A DNA stretch of 64,000 nt from Cohnella rhizoplanae (GCF_948329515.1 NZ_CAOJCN010000023.1:1-64000), one strand, 5' to 3'; counted from the stretch's first letter, positions 35,931-45,347 are shown. The notes: generated from the sequence alone by a model not told the origin. Translations and numbers: made by a program.

Positions 35931-36847
35931 CCCGGTTCATCGTGAAGCATCTGCTCAAGGCCATCCTCACCATCTGGTTCATCGTGACGGTCGTATTCGT
36001 CATCACGCGGATGTCGGGCGATCCTACGGACGGGCTGCTTCCGGACGATGCCTCGGCATCGGTGAGGCACGAGATGCGCGTCTCCATGGGCCTCGACCGG
36101 CCGATCCACGAGCAATACGCGGAATATTTGGGTGACGTCCTCGCCTTCGACATGGGCGACAGCTACTATTATCTGCGCCCCGTGAATGAGCTGTTCGCCG
36201 AGAGAGCCGGCCGCACCCTTACGCTAGGCGTCGCATCCTTCGTCATCGCGATCGCGATCGGCGTGCCGCTGGGCGTTCTGGCCGCCATCAGACGCAACTC
36301 CCTGGCCGACCGGTGGATGATGGGCTTCTCCGTCGCGGCGGACGCCATCCCCGGCTTCGTGCTCGGGATCCTGCTGATCTTTCTCTTCAGCCTGGGCCTG
36401 CGCATGCTTCCGAGCGGGGGCAGCGGCACGGCGGCGCATTATGTGATGCCGCTGATCGCGCTTACCCTGGGTTCCGTCGCCAATATTGCCCGGTTGACCC
36501 GCAGCTCGATGCTGGACGTTCTTCGCCAGGATTACCTGGACAGCGCCCGAGCCAGAGGCGTACGGGAAACCGCCGTCATCTTCAAGCACGCGCTGAGAAA
36601 CGCCCTGATCCCGGTCGTCACGATTATCGGGCTTCACATCGGCGCGCTGATCGGCGGCTCGGTCGTCGTCGAGACGGTATTCTCCTTCTCCGGGCTCGGC
36701 TCGCTCATCGTGTCGGCCGCCCAGCAAAGGGATTTTCCCGTCATTCAGTACGGGACGATGCTCATCGCGATCGCCGTCACCTTCACCAATCTGCTGGTGG
36801 ACCTGAGCTACGGCTGGTTCGATCCGCGCATACGCAAACCACACTGA
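35927..36847 (+). CDS. Opp/Dpp-type ABC importer, permease B
   Basis: 306 residues, ATGA overlap with the previous stop. DppB-type: N-terminal segment, LGLDRPIHEQYAEYLGDVL-like motif (here MGLDRPIHEQYAEYL), five further segments and EAA loop DSARARGVRETAVIFKHALR. Confidence 0.92.
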   Translation: MTRFIVKHLLKAILTIWFIVTVVFVITRMSGDPTDGLLPDDASASVRHEMRVSMGLDRPIHEQYAEYLGDVLAFDMGDSYYYLRPVNELFAERAGRTLTLGVASFVIAIAIGVPLGVLAAIRRNSLADRWMMGFSVAADAIPGFVLGILLIFLFSLGLRMLPSGGSGTAAHYVMPLIALTLGSVANIARLTRSSMLDVLRQDYLDSARARGVRETAVIFKHALRNALIPVVTIIGLHIGALIGGSVVVETVFSFSGLGSLIVSAAQQRDFPVIQYGTMLIAIAVTFTNLLVDLSYGWFDPRIRKPH

Positions 36848-36860
36848 AAGAGGGATGTCT

Positions 36861-37703
36861 ATGATCGCGCGCAGATTCAAAGCGCCGCTCTTCATCGCCG
36901 CGCTGATCGCTTCCTTTCTGGCGATATTCGTATTGGCGATGCTCTCGCCCGTGCTGTTCCCGGTTGATCTGGGCGCCACCGATCTGCTCAACCGGCTGAT
37001 TCCCCCTATCTTTCTTAAGGGAGGCCAGGCCAAGTATGTGCTCGGAACCGATTTTCTGGGCAGAGACTTCCTGATCCGGCTGTTCTATGCGACCCGCAAT
37101 TCCTTGCTGATCGCGATAGCGGGCTTGCTGATCTCCTCGGCGATCGGCACGCTGCTGGGCGTACTGGCAGGACTGCTCCGAGGCTGGGTAGATCTGGTCA
37201 TCAGCTTCGTGATGGATGTCCTCATGTCCATTCCTTCCATCATCATCGCGATCGTTCTGGCCTCCGCCATGGAAGCCGACTCCGTGACCATCGCCTTGAT
37301 CGTCGGATTTACCGGATTCGCCAGCTTCACCCGCCTCGTACGCGGTCAGACGATTCAGCTGAAGGAAATGAGCTTTATCGAGAGCAGTCGCGCCTTGGGC
37401 GCCTCCACTACGCGCATTCTATTCGAGCATGTGCTCGTCAATATTTCTTCTCCGTTGATCGTGCACGCGTCCATGAAGCTCGGTTCGTTCATATTGCTGG
37501 AGAGCTCGCTGTCGTTTTTGGGGCTGGGCATTCAGCCTCCGGACACTTCGCTCGGCGCCATGGTCAGCGACGGACGCGACCACTTGATCAACAATTGGTG
37601 GCTGGCCATCGTGCCCAGCCTGATTATCGTCATCATCGTGCTGCAGGTCTCCTTGGTCGGCGATTGGCTTCGCGATCGATTGGACCCCAAACTTAAATCT
37701 TAG
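36861..37703 (+). CDS. Opp/Dpp-type ABC importer, permease C
   Basis: 280 residues from ATG 36861 (GAAAGAGGG 6 bp upstream; ATG 36855 lies too close to it). DppC-type with LGTDFLGRDFLIRLFYATRN, the conserved entry motif, and EAA loop ESSRALGASTTRILFEHVLV; ends LGDWLRDRLDPKL-like as in the family. Confidence 0.92.
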   Translation: MIARRFKAPLFIAALIASFLAIFVLAMLSPVLFPVDLGATDLLNRLIPPIFLKGGQAKYVLGTDFLGRDFLIRLFYATRNSLLIAIAGLLISSAIGTLLGVLAGLLRGWVDLVISFVMDVLMSIPSIIIAIVLASAMEADSVTIALIVGFTGFASFTRLVRGQTIQLKEMSFIESSRALGASTTRILFEHVLVNISSPLIVHASMKLGSFILLESSLSFLGLGIQPPDTSLGAMVSDGRDHLINNWWLAIVPSLIIVIIVLQVSLVGDWLRDRLDPKLKS

Positions 37704-37722
37704 AGGAGCTTGAACATAGAAT

Positions 37723-38433
37723 ATGTTACTCATAGCGCATAGAGGCGGCACGGACCGTTACCCTGAGTTAACCCTGCAGGCGGCTAAATTCTCGTTAGCG
37801 CTTGGCGCCGATTATGTGGAGCTCGACATTCGGTATACGCAGGACCGCGTTCCGGTTATCGCCCATGATTCGGATGCCTTGCGCATGTTCGGCGTCCCGG
37901 ACAGCATCGGCGATCTCACGGCCGAGCAGTATCGGTCCCTGCGATTTACAGGCCATTCGCTGTTCCACCCCCATACCCTGGAGGAAGTGCTGGCCAGCGG
38001 CGTCGCGCCTATTCTTTTTCATGTCAAAGGGGGCGGGAAGGATCTGCTGCCCATCCTCGAGATGATTCGCGCTTATGCGTACGAGGACAAAGTCGTGCTT
38101 GGCGTTGTCAACGTCTCGGACGTGCAGTTCGTCAAAAGTCTAGTTCCCGAGATCCGTGTACTTGCCTTCTCTCCCCTCCCCGGGCAAGTCGAAGCGTTCA
38201 TCGAGGCGGGGGCGGACATCATCCGTCTGTGGGAGGCATGGGTGAGCGAAGAATCCGTAGCCCGGATTCGCCAAGCCGGCAAGCAGGTATGGATCATGGC
38301 GGGCAACAACGCCGGCAGGATGACCGGCTATACTTCCATAGACAACATCGCGCTGTGGCGTAAAATGAACGTCGACGGCGTGCTTCTGGATAAGGTGGAG
38401 GAGAATCTCCCCTACGTGAAGTCTAGTTCTTGA
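37723..38433 (+). CDS. Glycerophosphodiester phosphodiesterase
   Basis: 236 residues, GDPD barrel without signal peptide. IAHRGG and the Glu in RYPELT, then VELDIR and VIAHDSD give the His/Glu/Asp/His set needed for metal-dependent hydrolysis of glycerophosphodiesters to sn-glycerol 3-phosphate and an alcohol. Last gene of the importer operon, 19 bp after permease C, so imported diesters could be cleaved in the cytoplasm. Confidence 0.9.
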   Translation: MLLIAHRGGTDRYPELTLQAAKFSLALGADYVELDIRYTQDRVPVIAHDSDALRMFGVPDSIGDLTAEQYRSLRFTGHSLFHPHTLEEVLASGVAPILFHVKGGGKDLLPILEMIRAYAYEDKVVLGVVNVSDVQFVKSLVPEIRVLAFSPLPGQVEAFIEAGADIIRLWEAWVSEESVARIRQAGKQVWIMAGNNAGRMTGYTSIDNIALWRKMNVDGVLLDKVEENLPYVKSSS

Positions 38434-38460
38434 GCTTCGCCGCGCTTCGATCTGCAACGT

Positions 38461-38505
38461 AAAAACGGCCCGGCGTCATTTTAATGACGATCCGGGCCGT
38501 TTTTA
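38461..38505. terminator. Bidirectional terminator
   Basis: AAAAACGGCCCGG/CCGGGCCGTTTTT with an inner GTCATT/AATGAC helix, between convergent operons. Confidence 0.88.
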
Positions 38506-38529
38506 ATGCCGTATTGAACGTACCTGCCA

Positions 38530-38973
38530 TCAATCGATATCGAGCAGCTCCAGAATGACGCCCAGGTCGTCCGTGCTGTCGACATACGCGTACTTGTCGC
38601 CGTGCTGGATGAGCGGGAAGCCGAAGTCTTCCAGCTTGGCGGCGGTCGCCATCATCCGGTCCTTGGCCTTGAAGGCGAAATGGTGGACGCCGGGGCCGTT
38701 CGTCTCGAGGAATTCCTTCCACGTAGAAGGGTCTTCCGTCGGCTCGATGAACTCGATGACCGTATTCTCCATATGGAAGAAGGAAAGCCTCACTTTGCCG
38801 GGCGTTGACGCTCCCCGGTAGGTGACGGTGTCGCTGCCGTCTTCATTGGCCATGATGATGGACGGGGCCGGGACGCCGAGCAGCTCGGCGAATTTGTTGG
38901 TGGCCTTCTCGACGTCGCGGACGACCATGGCGATCTGACAGACGAAGGTGGTGCCCAGAATCGTATTCGGCAT
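38530..38973 (-). CDS. VOC-family protein (glyoxalase/epimerase-like) 2
   Basis: 147 residues, two beta-alpha-beta-beta-beta units. CQIAMVVRDVEKATNKFAEL opens and VHHFAFKAKDRMMATAAKLE carries the metal-binding His; closing Glu in DLGVILELLD. Resembles methylmalonyl-CoA epimerase-like proteins and is a paralogue of the other VOC gene in this operon. Last gene of the LacI-controlled operon. The substrate is unknown, perhaps an oxidised sugar. Confidence 0.87.
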   Translation of the reverse strand: MPNTILGTTFVCQIAMVVRDVEKATNKFAELLGVPAPSIIMANEDGSDTVTYRGASTPGKVRLSFFHMENTVIEFIEPTEDPSTWKEFLETNGPGVHHFAFKAKDRMMATAAKLEDFGFPLIQHGDKYAYVDSTDDLGVILELLDID

Positions 38974-39035
38974 GGGATCGGCTCCTTAGGAGTGGACTTG
39001 ATGCGTGATGACTCGTGAAGACTTGTGAGGACGAA

Positions 39036-39917
39036 CTACTCGCTGAGTCTATAGCTGACGAAGGCGAAGGTCCGGCTGTCCGGCGCCCAGGAATTCACGT
39101 TCAGCGTACCCTGCCCGCCGAACAGCGAGACGAGGGTGCGGGACTCGCCGCCGGCGGCGGGCATGAGCCGCAGCTCGACCTGCTTGTTGGCCGGGTGATC
39201 GCCCGGATCGACATCGCCCTTGCGGTAGGCGATATACACCACCCACTGCCCGTCGGGCGAGACGTGCGGGAACCAGTTGTTGCTCTCCTCCTGCGTCATG
39301 CGGACTTGGTCGCTGCCGTCGGCATTCATGCGCCACACCTGCATGAGCCCCGACCGCACGGAGTTGAACCAGATGTGCTTGCCGTCCGGCGAATACTCGG
39401 GGCCGTCGTTCAAGCCAGGCGCGTCGGTCAGCTGCGTCTCGATGCCGCCGATCGCCGGGATCGTGTAGATGTCGTACTGGCCGTCTCTCTCCGCGCAGTA
39501 GGCAAGCGTGCTGCCGTCGGGCGACCAGCCGTGCAGGTAGCTGGGGGCGAGCGGCGTGATGAGCTCGGGGCGCCCGCCCTGCAAGGGAAGGACGTAGATC
39601 CGCGACTGGCCGTCCTCGAACGTGTGATGGCTCACGGCGACGCGGTCGTTGTCGGGCGACAGGACGTGGTCGTTGTTGCACTGTACGGCGAAGCCCGAGT
39701 CGATCTCCAGGCTGGTGCCTGCGGCGAGGTCGTATTCATAGAGCCGTCCCTGACTGTTATAGATGAGCCGTCTGCCGTCGCGCGTCCAATTGGGCGCTTC
39801 GATCAGATGATCGAACTCGGCCAGGACGCGGCGCTCGCCGCTGTGAATGTCGACGGTCTCGAGGATGCTGACGATCGGGCTGGCTTCCATCTTGCGCGGT
39901 TCCTTCAATCGGTTCAT
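39036..39917 (-). CDS. Cytoplasmic TolB-like beta-propeller protein
   Basis: 293 residues with at least four PD40 repeats (WSPDGSTLAYCAE, YSPDGKHIWFNS, VSPDGQWVVYIA, WAPDSRTFAFVS). No signal peptide, so unlike periplasmic TolB it acts in the cytoplasm. Segments such as LNDGPEYSPDG, NNWFPHVSPDG, GDHPANKQVELRLMP and FGGQGTLNV look like conserved pocket residues, as in propeller lyases (oligogalacturonate lyase has this fold). An enzymatic role on a sugar is inference. Confidence 0.82.
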   Translation of the reverse strand: MNRLKEPRKMEASPIVSILETVDIHSGERRVLAEFDHLIEAPNWTRDGRRLIYNSQGRLYEYDLAAGTSLEIDSGFAVQCNNDHVLSPDNDRVAVSHHTFEDGQSRIYVLPLQGGRPELITPLAPSYLHGWSPDGSTLAYCAERDGQYDIYTIPAIGGIETQLTDAPGLNDGPEYSPDGKHIWFNSVRSGLMQVWRMNADGSDQVRMTQEESNNWFPHVSPDGQWVVYIAYRKGDVDPGDHPANKQVELRLMPAAGGESRTLVSLFGGQGTLNVNSWAPDSRTFAFVSYRLSE

Positions 39918-39950
39918 TGTGCGAGTCTCCCTTGTCTGCGCCGTGCGGGC

Positions 39951-40403
39951 TTAAGCCCGCGGCTTGATGTTCAGATTGACGCCCAGATCGTCCTCGCTGT
40001 CCACGATCGTCCAGCTGCTGCCGGGATAATAGCCGATCGTGCGCATCGCGTAGCCCATCTCCTCGAGCTCGCCGACGATCGCGTCGCGCCGCTCGCCGAC
40101 TTGGAAGCCCAGGTGATGGACGCCGTTGCCGTGCTTGTCGAGGAATTCGCGGAACGTGCTGTCCCGCTCGTCCGGCTCGTGCAGCTCGATGACGAAGGAG
40201 CCGACTTCGATATTCGCCAGCTTCAGGCCGTATTCGGCCGGCTTGCCGCGGTAGGTAAGATCGGGATTGGGAGCGGGCGGCTGATAGCGGATCTCGGGGA
40301 CGGGGATGTTGAAGAAGCGCGCCCAGGTTTCCGCCGCCTTCTGGATGTCGTCCACGACGATCGCGATCTGGATGAAGCCGTCGAAGGAGAGCGTGTTTAT
40401 CAT
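39951..40403 (-). CDS. VOC-family protein (glyoxalase/epimerase-like) 1
   Basis: 150 residues. FIQIAIVVDDIQKAAETWAR and GVHHLGFQVGERRDAIVGEL give the VOC fold with its metal His; SEDDLGVNLNI closes it. Clearly related to the VOC protein 1 kb downstream but not identical, so a duplication within the operon or a heterodimer pair is possible. Confidence 0.87.
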   Translation of the reverse strand: MINTLSFDGFIQIAIVVDDIQKAAETWARFFNIPVPEIRYQPPAPNPDLTYRGKPAEYGLKLANIEVGSFVIELHEPDERDSTFREFLDKHGNGVHHLGFQVGERRDAIVGELEEMGYAMRTIGYYPGSSWTIVDSEDDLGVNLNIKPRA

Positions 40404-40455
40404 AAGGGTCTGTCCTTTCTTCTGGTTGGATGGGTAGCTCGACGCGGCGGCGGCT

Positions 40456-41364
40456 CTACGGCTCCAGCGTGCTTAAGTATAGCAGGTGCTCCTTCATCCG
40501 CTCGTCCGCCGTGAAGGAGAAGCCGAACGAATCGCGAATGCGCGATACGTCGATCGGGGTGCCGTCCGGTGCGGGCCGGCCCTTGTCGATCAGCGTGATC
40601 TCGCTCCGCGAGCCCAGAAGGTCGACGGCCATCTGCGCGATCTGAGCCCAGGTGCGGTGCTCGGTGCTGACGGCGGTGAAGTAGCCGCGATTATGCTCCC
40701 GGATGTCCGCATGCAGGAGCGCCATATATACCTTCGCGAGATCGCCGGCCCATATGAACTGGGTGCCGTCGTTCTTGACGAAGGTCATCGGCTCGTTGGC
40801 GCGGGCTTTTTTCACCATGTCCATGAGCTTGAGGTCCGGATAGAGCGGCCCGCCCTTGACGCATGGATTGCCGAAGGTATAGCCCGGCCGTATCGCGTTC
40901 GCCTGCAGGCCGTACTCATATGCGATCGCCATGAGATACGCCTCGGACGCGGCCTTGGCCGCTCCGTAATAGTTCATCGGCCGGATATAGCCGGTGTCGT
41001 CGTGGCGCGCCGTGCCGAAGCTCGCGATGGACGAGGTGAAGAGCAGCTTCATGACGCCAGCCTCGGCGGCCGCCTGGAAGAGGCGGATCGTAGGCAGCGT
41101 CTCGCGAACGGCGTTCTCCTCGGCCGTGCCGCCGAGCCACGACAACGCGACGTGTATGCAGGCGTCCTGACCTTCAAGCCCTCGAGCGATGGCGGCATAA
41201 TCTTCCATAGAGCCTTCCACAAAGCGGATGCGTTCATCCGCCTCGAAGGCGGCTACCTTGCGCGGATTGCGGGCCAGCAGCGTGAGCTCGTGCCCGTCGT
41301 CGAGCAGCGCCTTGGCGACGTAGGAGCCGATGAACCCGGTGCCCCCCGTGACGAATATTTTCAT
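40456..41364 (-). CDS. NAD-dependent epimerase/dehydratase (extended SDR)
   Basis: 302 residues from ATG 41364. Rossmann motif GGTGFIG, SSIASFG and the catalytic Tyr-Lys in NYYGAAKAASE. Nucleotide- or free-sugar epimerase/dehydrogenase class. Follows the permease genes by 24 bp, so it probably modifies the imported sugar. Confidence 0.9.
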   Translation of the reverse strand: MKIFVTGGTGFIGSYVAKALLDDGHELTLLARNPRKVAAFEADERIRFVEGSMEDYAAIARGLEGQDACIHVALSWLGGTAEENAVRETLPTIRLFQAAAEAGVMKLLFTSSIASFGTARHDDTGYIRPMNYYGAAKAASEAYLMAIAYEYGLQANAIRPGYTFGNPCVKGGPLYPDLKLMDMVKKARANEPMTFVKNDGTQFIWAGDLAKVYMALLHADIREHNRGYFTAVSTEHRTWAQIAQMAVDLLGSRSEITLIDKGRPAPDGTPIDVSRIRDSFGFSFTADERMKEHLLYLSTLEP

Positions 41365-41388
41365 GCCGGACACGTCCTTCCCATCTTC

Positions 41389-42288
41389 TTATTCCTTGAC
41401 GCTGCCCATCACCAGCCCGGTCGTGAAGTACTTCTGCAGGAAGGGATAGAGGCACAGAATGGGGATCATGGCCAGGAACATCTGCGCGGCGCCCGTCGTG
41501 CGCGCGCTGACCAAGGATAAGTACTTGGACAGATTGCCGCTGAGATCGGTGTTGTTGCGGATGAACTCCTCCGGGTTGACGACGACGGTCTGCAGGTAGG
41601 TCTGGAGCGGATAGTTCTCGATCCTGTTCATGTAGATCATGCCGTCGAACCAGCTGTTCCAATGGTCGACGAACGCGAACAGCGTCACCGTGGCGATCGT
41701 CGGCGCCGAGACGGGGAGCACGATGCGTAGCAGCGTCTGGACGTGACCGGCGCCGTCGATATAAGCGGCCTCGAGCAGCTCCTTGGGGAGGCTGCGCATG
41801 TAGTTCATGACGACCAGCATGCTGAAGACGGGCAGCGCGCCGGGCAGCAGGAGCGCCCAGATCGTGTTGATCAAGTCGGTGCTCTTGACCACCATATAGG
41901 TCGGGATCAGTCCCGCGTTGAACAGAATCGTAACGACGAAGAACCAGGAGAAGAAGGAGCGCGCCCGGAAGTCCCCTCTGGACTTGGACAGCGGGTAGGC
42001 CGTCATGATAATGAGCAGCAGGTTGAGCGGCACGCCGATGGCCGTACGCTTCAGCGATACTACGAGCGAATCGAAGAACTTGGAGGAATTCGTGATGAAC
42101 TCGTAGGAGACGGTCGTGAAGTTGACGGGGAAAAAGGTGACTTCACCCGCGGCCACGGCGGTCTTGTCGGAGAACGAGACTGCCAGCAGATTGATGAAGG
42201 GCGCGATGCAGGCCAGGGAGATCAGCGTTAGCAGCACGGCGTTGCTCACCAGGAAGATTCTGCGCGATACCGATGTTCGTATATGCAT
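41389..42288 (-). CDS. Oligosaccharide ABC importer, permease (YtcP-type)
   Basis: 299 residues, six membrane segments, EAA loop LEAAYIDGAGHVQTLLRIVL, and the family ending LQKYFTTGLVMGSVKE. Pairs with the upstream permease. Confidence 0.92.
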   Translation of the reverse strand: MHIRTSVSRRIFLVSNAVLLTLISLACIAPFINLLAVSFSDKTAVAAGEVTFFPVNFTTVSYEFITNSSKFFDSLVVSLKRTAIGVPLNLLLIIMTAYPLSKSRGDFRARSFFSWFFVVTILFNAGLIPTYMVVKSTDLINTIWALLLPGALPVFSMLVVMNYMRSLPKELLEAAYIDGAGHVQTLLRIVLPVSAPTIATVTLFAFVDHWNSWFDGMIYMNRIENYPLQTYLQTVVVNPEEFIRNNTDLSGNLSKYLSLVSARTTGAAQMFLAMIPILCLYPFLQKYFTTGLVMGSVKE

Positions 42289-42302
42289 AATCCCATCCTC
42301 CG

Positions 42303-43220
42303 CTAGAATACTTTGTACCCGGTGAACTTGTCGGCCAGGTAGTACGAGACGACGATGAATACGAAGGACACGCCCGACTTGAACAGACCTGCGGCGGTGG
42401 ACAGCGAGTATTGGGCTTGTTCAATGCCGAGCCGGAATACGAACGTATCCAGAATATCGCCGGTAGAATAGACGACGGGACTGTACATGTTGTAGATCTG
42501 GTCGAACCCGCCGTTCAGGATGTTCGCGAAGCCGAGCACGGTCATGAGCACGACGATCGGGACGATGCCGGGCAGCGTCACGTGCAGCGTCTGCCGCCAG
42601 CGGTTGGCGCCGTCGATCACGGCGGCCTCGTAGAGCGCCGGATTGATGCCCGACAACGCGGCGAGATAGATGACCGATCCGAAGCCGAACGTCTTCCATA
42701 CGTCGCTCACGATCATGGTCCAGGGAAAGGCGTGCGCGTTGCCCAGGAAGAAGATCGGATCGAGCCCTGCCTTGGCGAGCAGGATGTTGACGACGCCCTC
42801 GCTTGGAGAGAGCAGATTGATCAGGATCCCCGACAGGATGACCCACGACAGGAAGTGCGGCAGATACACGAGCGTCTGGAACACCCGCTTGGCCAGCAGA
42901 TTCCGGATCTCGTTCAGCAGCAATGCGAACACGACCGGGGCGAGGATGCCCGCGACGATTTTGCCTAGGGCGATGACGACGGTATTGCGGATGACCGGAC
43001 CGATGTTCGGCATTGCGAACAGCGTATGGAAGTTCTGCATCCCGATCCACTTCTGGTCGCCGAACATTCCCTTGGCGGGAATGAACTTCTGGAAGGCGAT
43101 GATGACGCCCGCCATCGATCCATAGCTGTAGACGGCCACGAGACAGAAGGCAGGCAGGATCATCAGGTAAAGCGGGAGTTCCCGGGCGAACCGGTCCGAG
43201 AGGGCAAGCCTTGATTTCAC
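42303..43220 (-). CDS. Oligosaccharide ABC importer, permease (YteP-type)
   Basis: 305 residues from GTG 43220 with GGCGGTGA upstream. Six segments, EAA loop YEAAVIDGANRWRQTLHVTL. No ATPase in the locus; a shared MsmX-type ATPase is expected. Confidence 0.92.
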   Translation of the reverse strand: MKSRLALSDRFARELPLYLMILPAFCLVAVYSYGSMAGVIIAFQKFIPAKGMFGDQKWIGMQNFHTLFAMPNIGPVIRNTVVIALGKIVAGILAPVVFALLLNEIRNLLAKRVFQTLVYLPHFLSWVILSGILINLLSPSEGVVNILLAKAGLDPIFFLGNAHAFPWTMIVSDVWKTFGFGSVIYLAALSGINPALYEAAVIDGANRWRQTLHVTLPGIVPIVVLMTVLGFANILNGGFDQIYNMYSPVVYSTGDILDTFVFRLGIEQAQYSLSTAAGLFKSGVSFVFIVVSYYLADKFTGYKVF

Positions 43221-43253
43221 GAAGGGTCACCGCCTTTCAGGGATTACGGGCGT

Positions 43254-43290
43254 CCGGGCTGCGAAGAGAGGTCTCCCGCTCGCAGCCCGG
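43254..43290 (-). other. Intercistronic stem-loop after binding-protein gene
   Basis: CCGGGCTGCGA/TCGCAGCCCGG, perfect 11-bp stem and 15-nt loop, without a T-run, in the 79-bp gap between the binding-protein stop and the permease start. Such hairpins often stabilise the upstream message so that binding protein exceeds permease. Confidence 0.65.
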
Positions 43291-43299
43291 GCGTCTCGA

Positions 43300-45006
43300 T
43301 CAATTCGCGGGGTACAGCTTGTCGAGCTCGTCGAGCGTCTGCTGACCGCCGGCCTTCAGCCATTGCTTGACGAAGGTGTCGAAGGCATCGGCGGGCTTCG
43401 CGCCGGTGATGATGTCGGTGAAGGTCGTGATCGTCAGCGTGTCGAGCGAGGAGGCGTTGGTCAGCCAGGCCTCGGGCCGCTCGATGCCGAGCGCGCTCTG
43501 GACGATCGCTTGGTCGGGGATGTACTTGTTCAGCACGATCGGCAGCGAGCCCGACTTGGACATCTGTCCCCAGTTGCCGTAAGCGTTATCGTCCTTGGCC
43601 AGGGAGCCGTCTTCGAATCCGGTGATATAGTCGTAGTTCGGCCTCGCGCCCGGAGGGAGCTCATCCGGCGAGCCCTTGTCGAGCGCCTTCAGGATGTCGG
43701 CCGCGTACACCTCGCCGGGCTGGTCGATATAGACCGGAGAGAGCCGGTATTGTTCGTTCGCCCAATACTTCTCGTAATCTTCCTTGGACGAGTAGTTGAC
43801 GGTCTCGTCGTACAAGTTGAGAATCTTGATGGCGGCTTCGGGGTTCTTGAAGTCTTTGCTGACCATCGTCATCTGTCCGACGGCGTTGCTTTCGATCCCG
43901 ACCTTGTAGTCGATGCCCGCCTTCGTCGGGATGGCGTACGGGCGGACGATGACGCCGTCCTTCTTGTAGACGTTGTTGTAGGGATACCAGGTGCCCCAGT
44001 TGTTGCCGTAGGCCATGCCGATCTTGCCGCTCGTGATGTCCTCGACCAGCGCCGACTCGTTCTTGGCGGTGAACTCCTTGTTGATGAGCCCCTTCTTGTA
44101 CATGTCGGCGAGCTGGGCGAGCGCGTCCTTCATGCCCGGCTGGATCCAGGAGAAGGTCATCTTGCCGTCCGCGCCGCGGTAGAACACGCTCTCGTCGTAG
44201 CCCGGCACGCCGAAGGCCGCCGCGAGGCCCAGGATGCTGCCGTGGCCGGCCTTGATCAGATCCTTGTTCAGGGCCAGCCCATAGGTGTTGCCGTTGACGC
44301 CGTCTCCGTCGGGGTCGCCCGTCGCGAACTTCTCCGCGAGCGCGACCATCTCTTCGATCGTCTTGGGCGGCTGGGAGTTGGTGTTCTTCAGCCAGTCGTC
44401 GCGGATCCACAGGAACGGCGCTTCATGGAAGTTGTCGTTCATGCGGGGGATCGCATACAGCTTGCCGTCGATCGTCGCGCCCTTGAACGAATCGGCGAAG
44501 CGTTCTTTGTAGGCCTTGAGCGAGTCGGAGGCGTACTTGTCGAACACTTCGGTGAGATCGGCGAGCTGTCCGTTCTGCGCCAGCTGTAGGAAGACGTTGG
44601 CATCCTGCGTCTTGAACACGTCGGGCAGATCGCCGGAGGCGATGATGGCGTTCAGCTTGTTGTTGTAGGCGTCGGTGCTGCTGTCGGCGGAGAACGCTAC
44701 CTTGAGATTAATGTTCAGCTTGTCATGGATCAGGCGACTCCAGCGGTTGTCGTCCCACGATTCTCCGTCGAGCAGCTTCGAGGCGGCGGCGGTTTGTACG
44801 GCCCAGGACATCGTGACCGGCTTGTCGTACTTGCCGAGCGGGTCCGACGGCTGAGCGGCGCCGCTTGCCTGGGCGCTGGACGAGGCGGCCTGGCTCGCGC
44901 CGGCATCGGACGAATTCGAACCGCTGTTGCAGGCCGACAGGCCGACGATCGCGGCCAGGCCGAGCAGGACGTGAGGCAACGTTTTACTGGCTTTCGTTTT
45001 CTTCAA
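43300..45006 (-). CDS. Oligosaccharide ABC importer, binding lipoprotein
   Basis: 568 residues from TTG 45006, chosen because GGAGGGG lies 6 bp upstream and a normal signal peptide follows; the open frame runs further but reads as non-coding. Lipobox GLSAC, Cys26, then a Ser/Ala linker. Large LplA-type binding protein (NAIIASGDLPDVFKTQDANV, GDPDGDGVNGNTYG calcium-loop-like segment). First gene of a seven-gene leftward operon with its promoter 340 bp upstream and three operator copies in the leader. Confidence 0.9.
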   Translation of the reverse strand: MKKTKASKTLPHVLLGLAAIVGLSACNSGSNSSDAGASQAASSSAQASGAAQPSDPLGKYDKPVTMSWAVQTAAASKLLDGESWDDNRWSRLIHDKLNINLKVAFSADSSTDAYNNKLNAIIASGDLPDVFKTQDANVFLQLAQNGQLADLTEVFDKYASDSLKAYKERFADSFKGATIDGKLYAIPRMNDNFHEAPFLWIRDDWLKNTNSQPPKTIEEMVALAEKFATGDPDGDGVNGNTYGLALNKDLIKAGHGSILGLAAAFGVPGYDESVFYRGADGKMTFSWIQPGMKDALAQLADMYKKGLINKEFTAKNESALVEDITSGKIGMAYGNNWGTWYPYNNVYKKDGVIVRPYAIPTKAGIDYKVGIESNAVGQMTMVSKDFKNPEAAIKILNLYDETVNYSSKEDYEKYWANEQYRLSPVYIDQPGEVYAADILKALDKGSPDELPPGARPNYDYITGFEDGSLAKDDNAYGNWGQMSKSGSLPIVLNKYIPDQAIVQSALGIERPEAWLTNASSLDTLTITTFTDIITGAKPADAFDTFVKQWLKAGGQQTLDELDKLYPAN

Positions 45007-45168
45007 GGACAACCCCTCCAATTCAATATTGGCCTTTCTTGGAGACTCTGAGGGCGGCGCGCATCGGTTTGGACGCGGTCGCAAGCTCGCGAGCATACGG
45101 CGGGCGAGCGCTGATCGGTTCGCCGGGTTCATGGCGGTCGAATAAGAAGGCATCCCTCCTAGGCGAAA

Positions 45169-45182
45169 TAAACGCGTGTTAA
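45169..45182. promoter_or_regulatory. LacI operator copy 1
   Basis: TAAACGCGTGTTAA, identical to copy 4. Lies in the leader of the leftward operon. Confidence 0.8.
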
Positions 45183-45242
45183 TTTTTGTCTAAAGATGGC
45201 TGAAGGCTTGGAGAGTTAGCTAGAATCGTTTGAAATACGTTT

Positions 45243-45256
45243 GTGAACACGCGTTC
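45243..45256. promoter_or_regulatory. LacI operator copy 2
   Basis: TGAACACGCGTTCA (TGAAC/GTTCA around ACGC), the most symmetric copy, in the leader of the leftward operon. Confidence 0.8.
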
Positions 45257-45326
45257 ATTTTGCGGAAACAATAAGTCCAAACAAAGTACGAGACTTGATT
45301 TGGACGGTGGTGGTGGAGTTATGCTG

Positions 45327-45340
45327 TAAACGCGTGTCTG
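45327..45340. promoter_or_regulatory. LacI operator copy 3
   Basis: TAAACGCGTGTCTG, one weaker half-site, placed directly downstream of the -10 of the leftward promoter, where binding would block transcription. Confidence 0.75.
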
Positions 45341-45347
45341 TGCGCTC

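Noticed and set aside
39015..40514. 499-codon plus-strand frame opposite the propeller and VOC genes
   Set aside because: Antisense to three clear leftward genes with conserved motifs; a GC-rich shadow.
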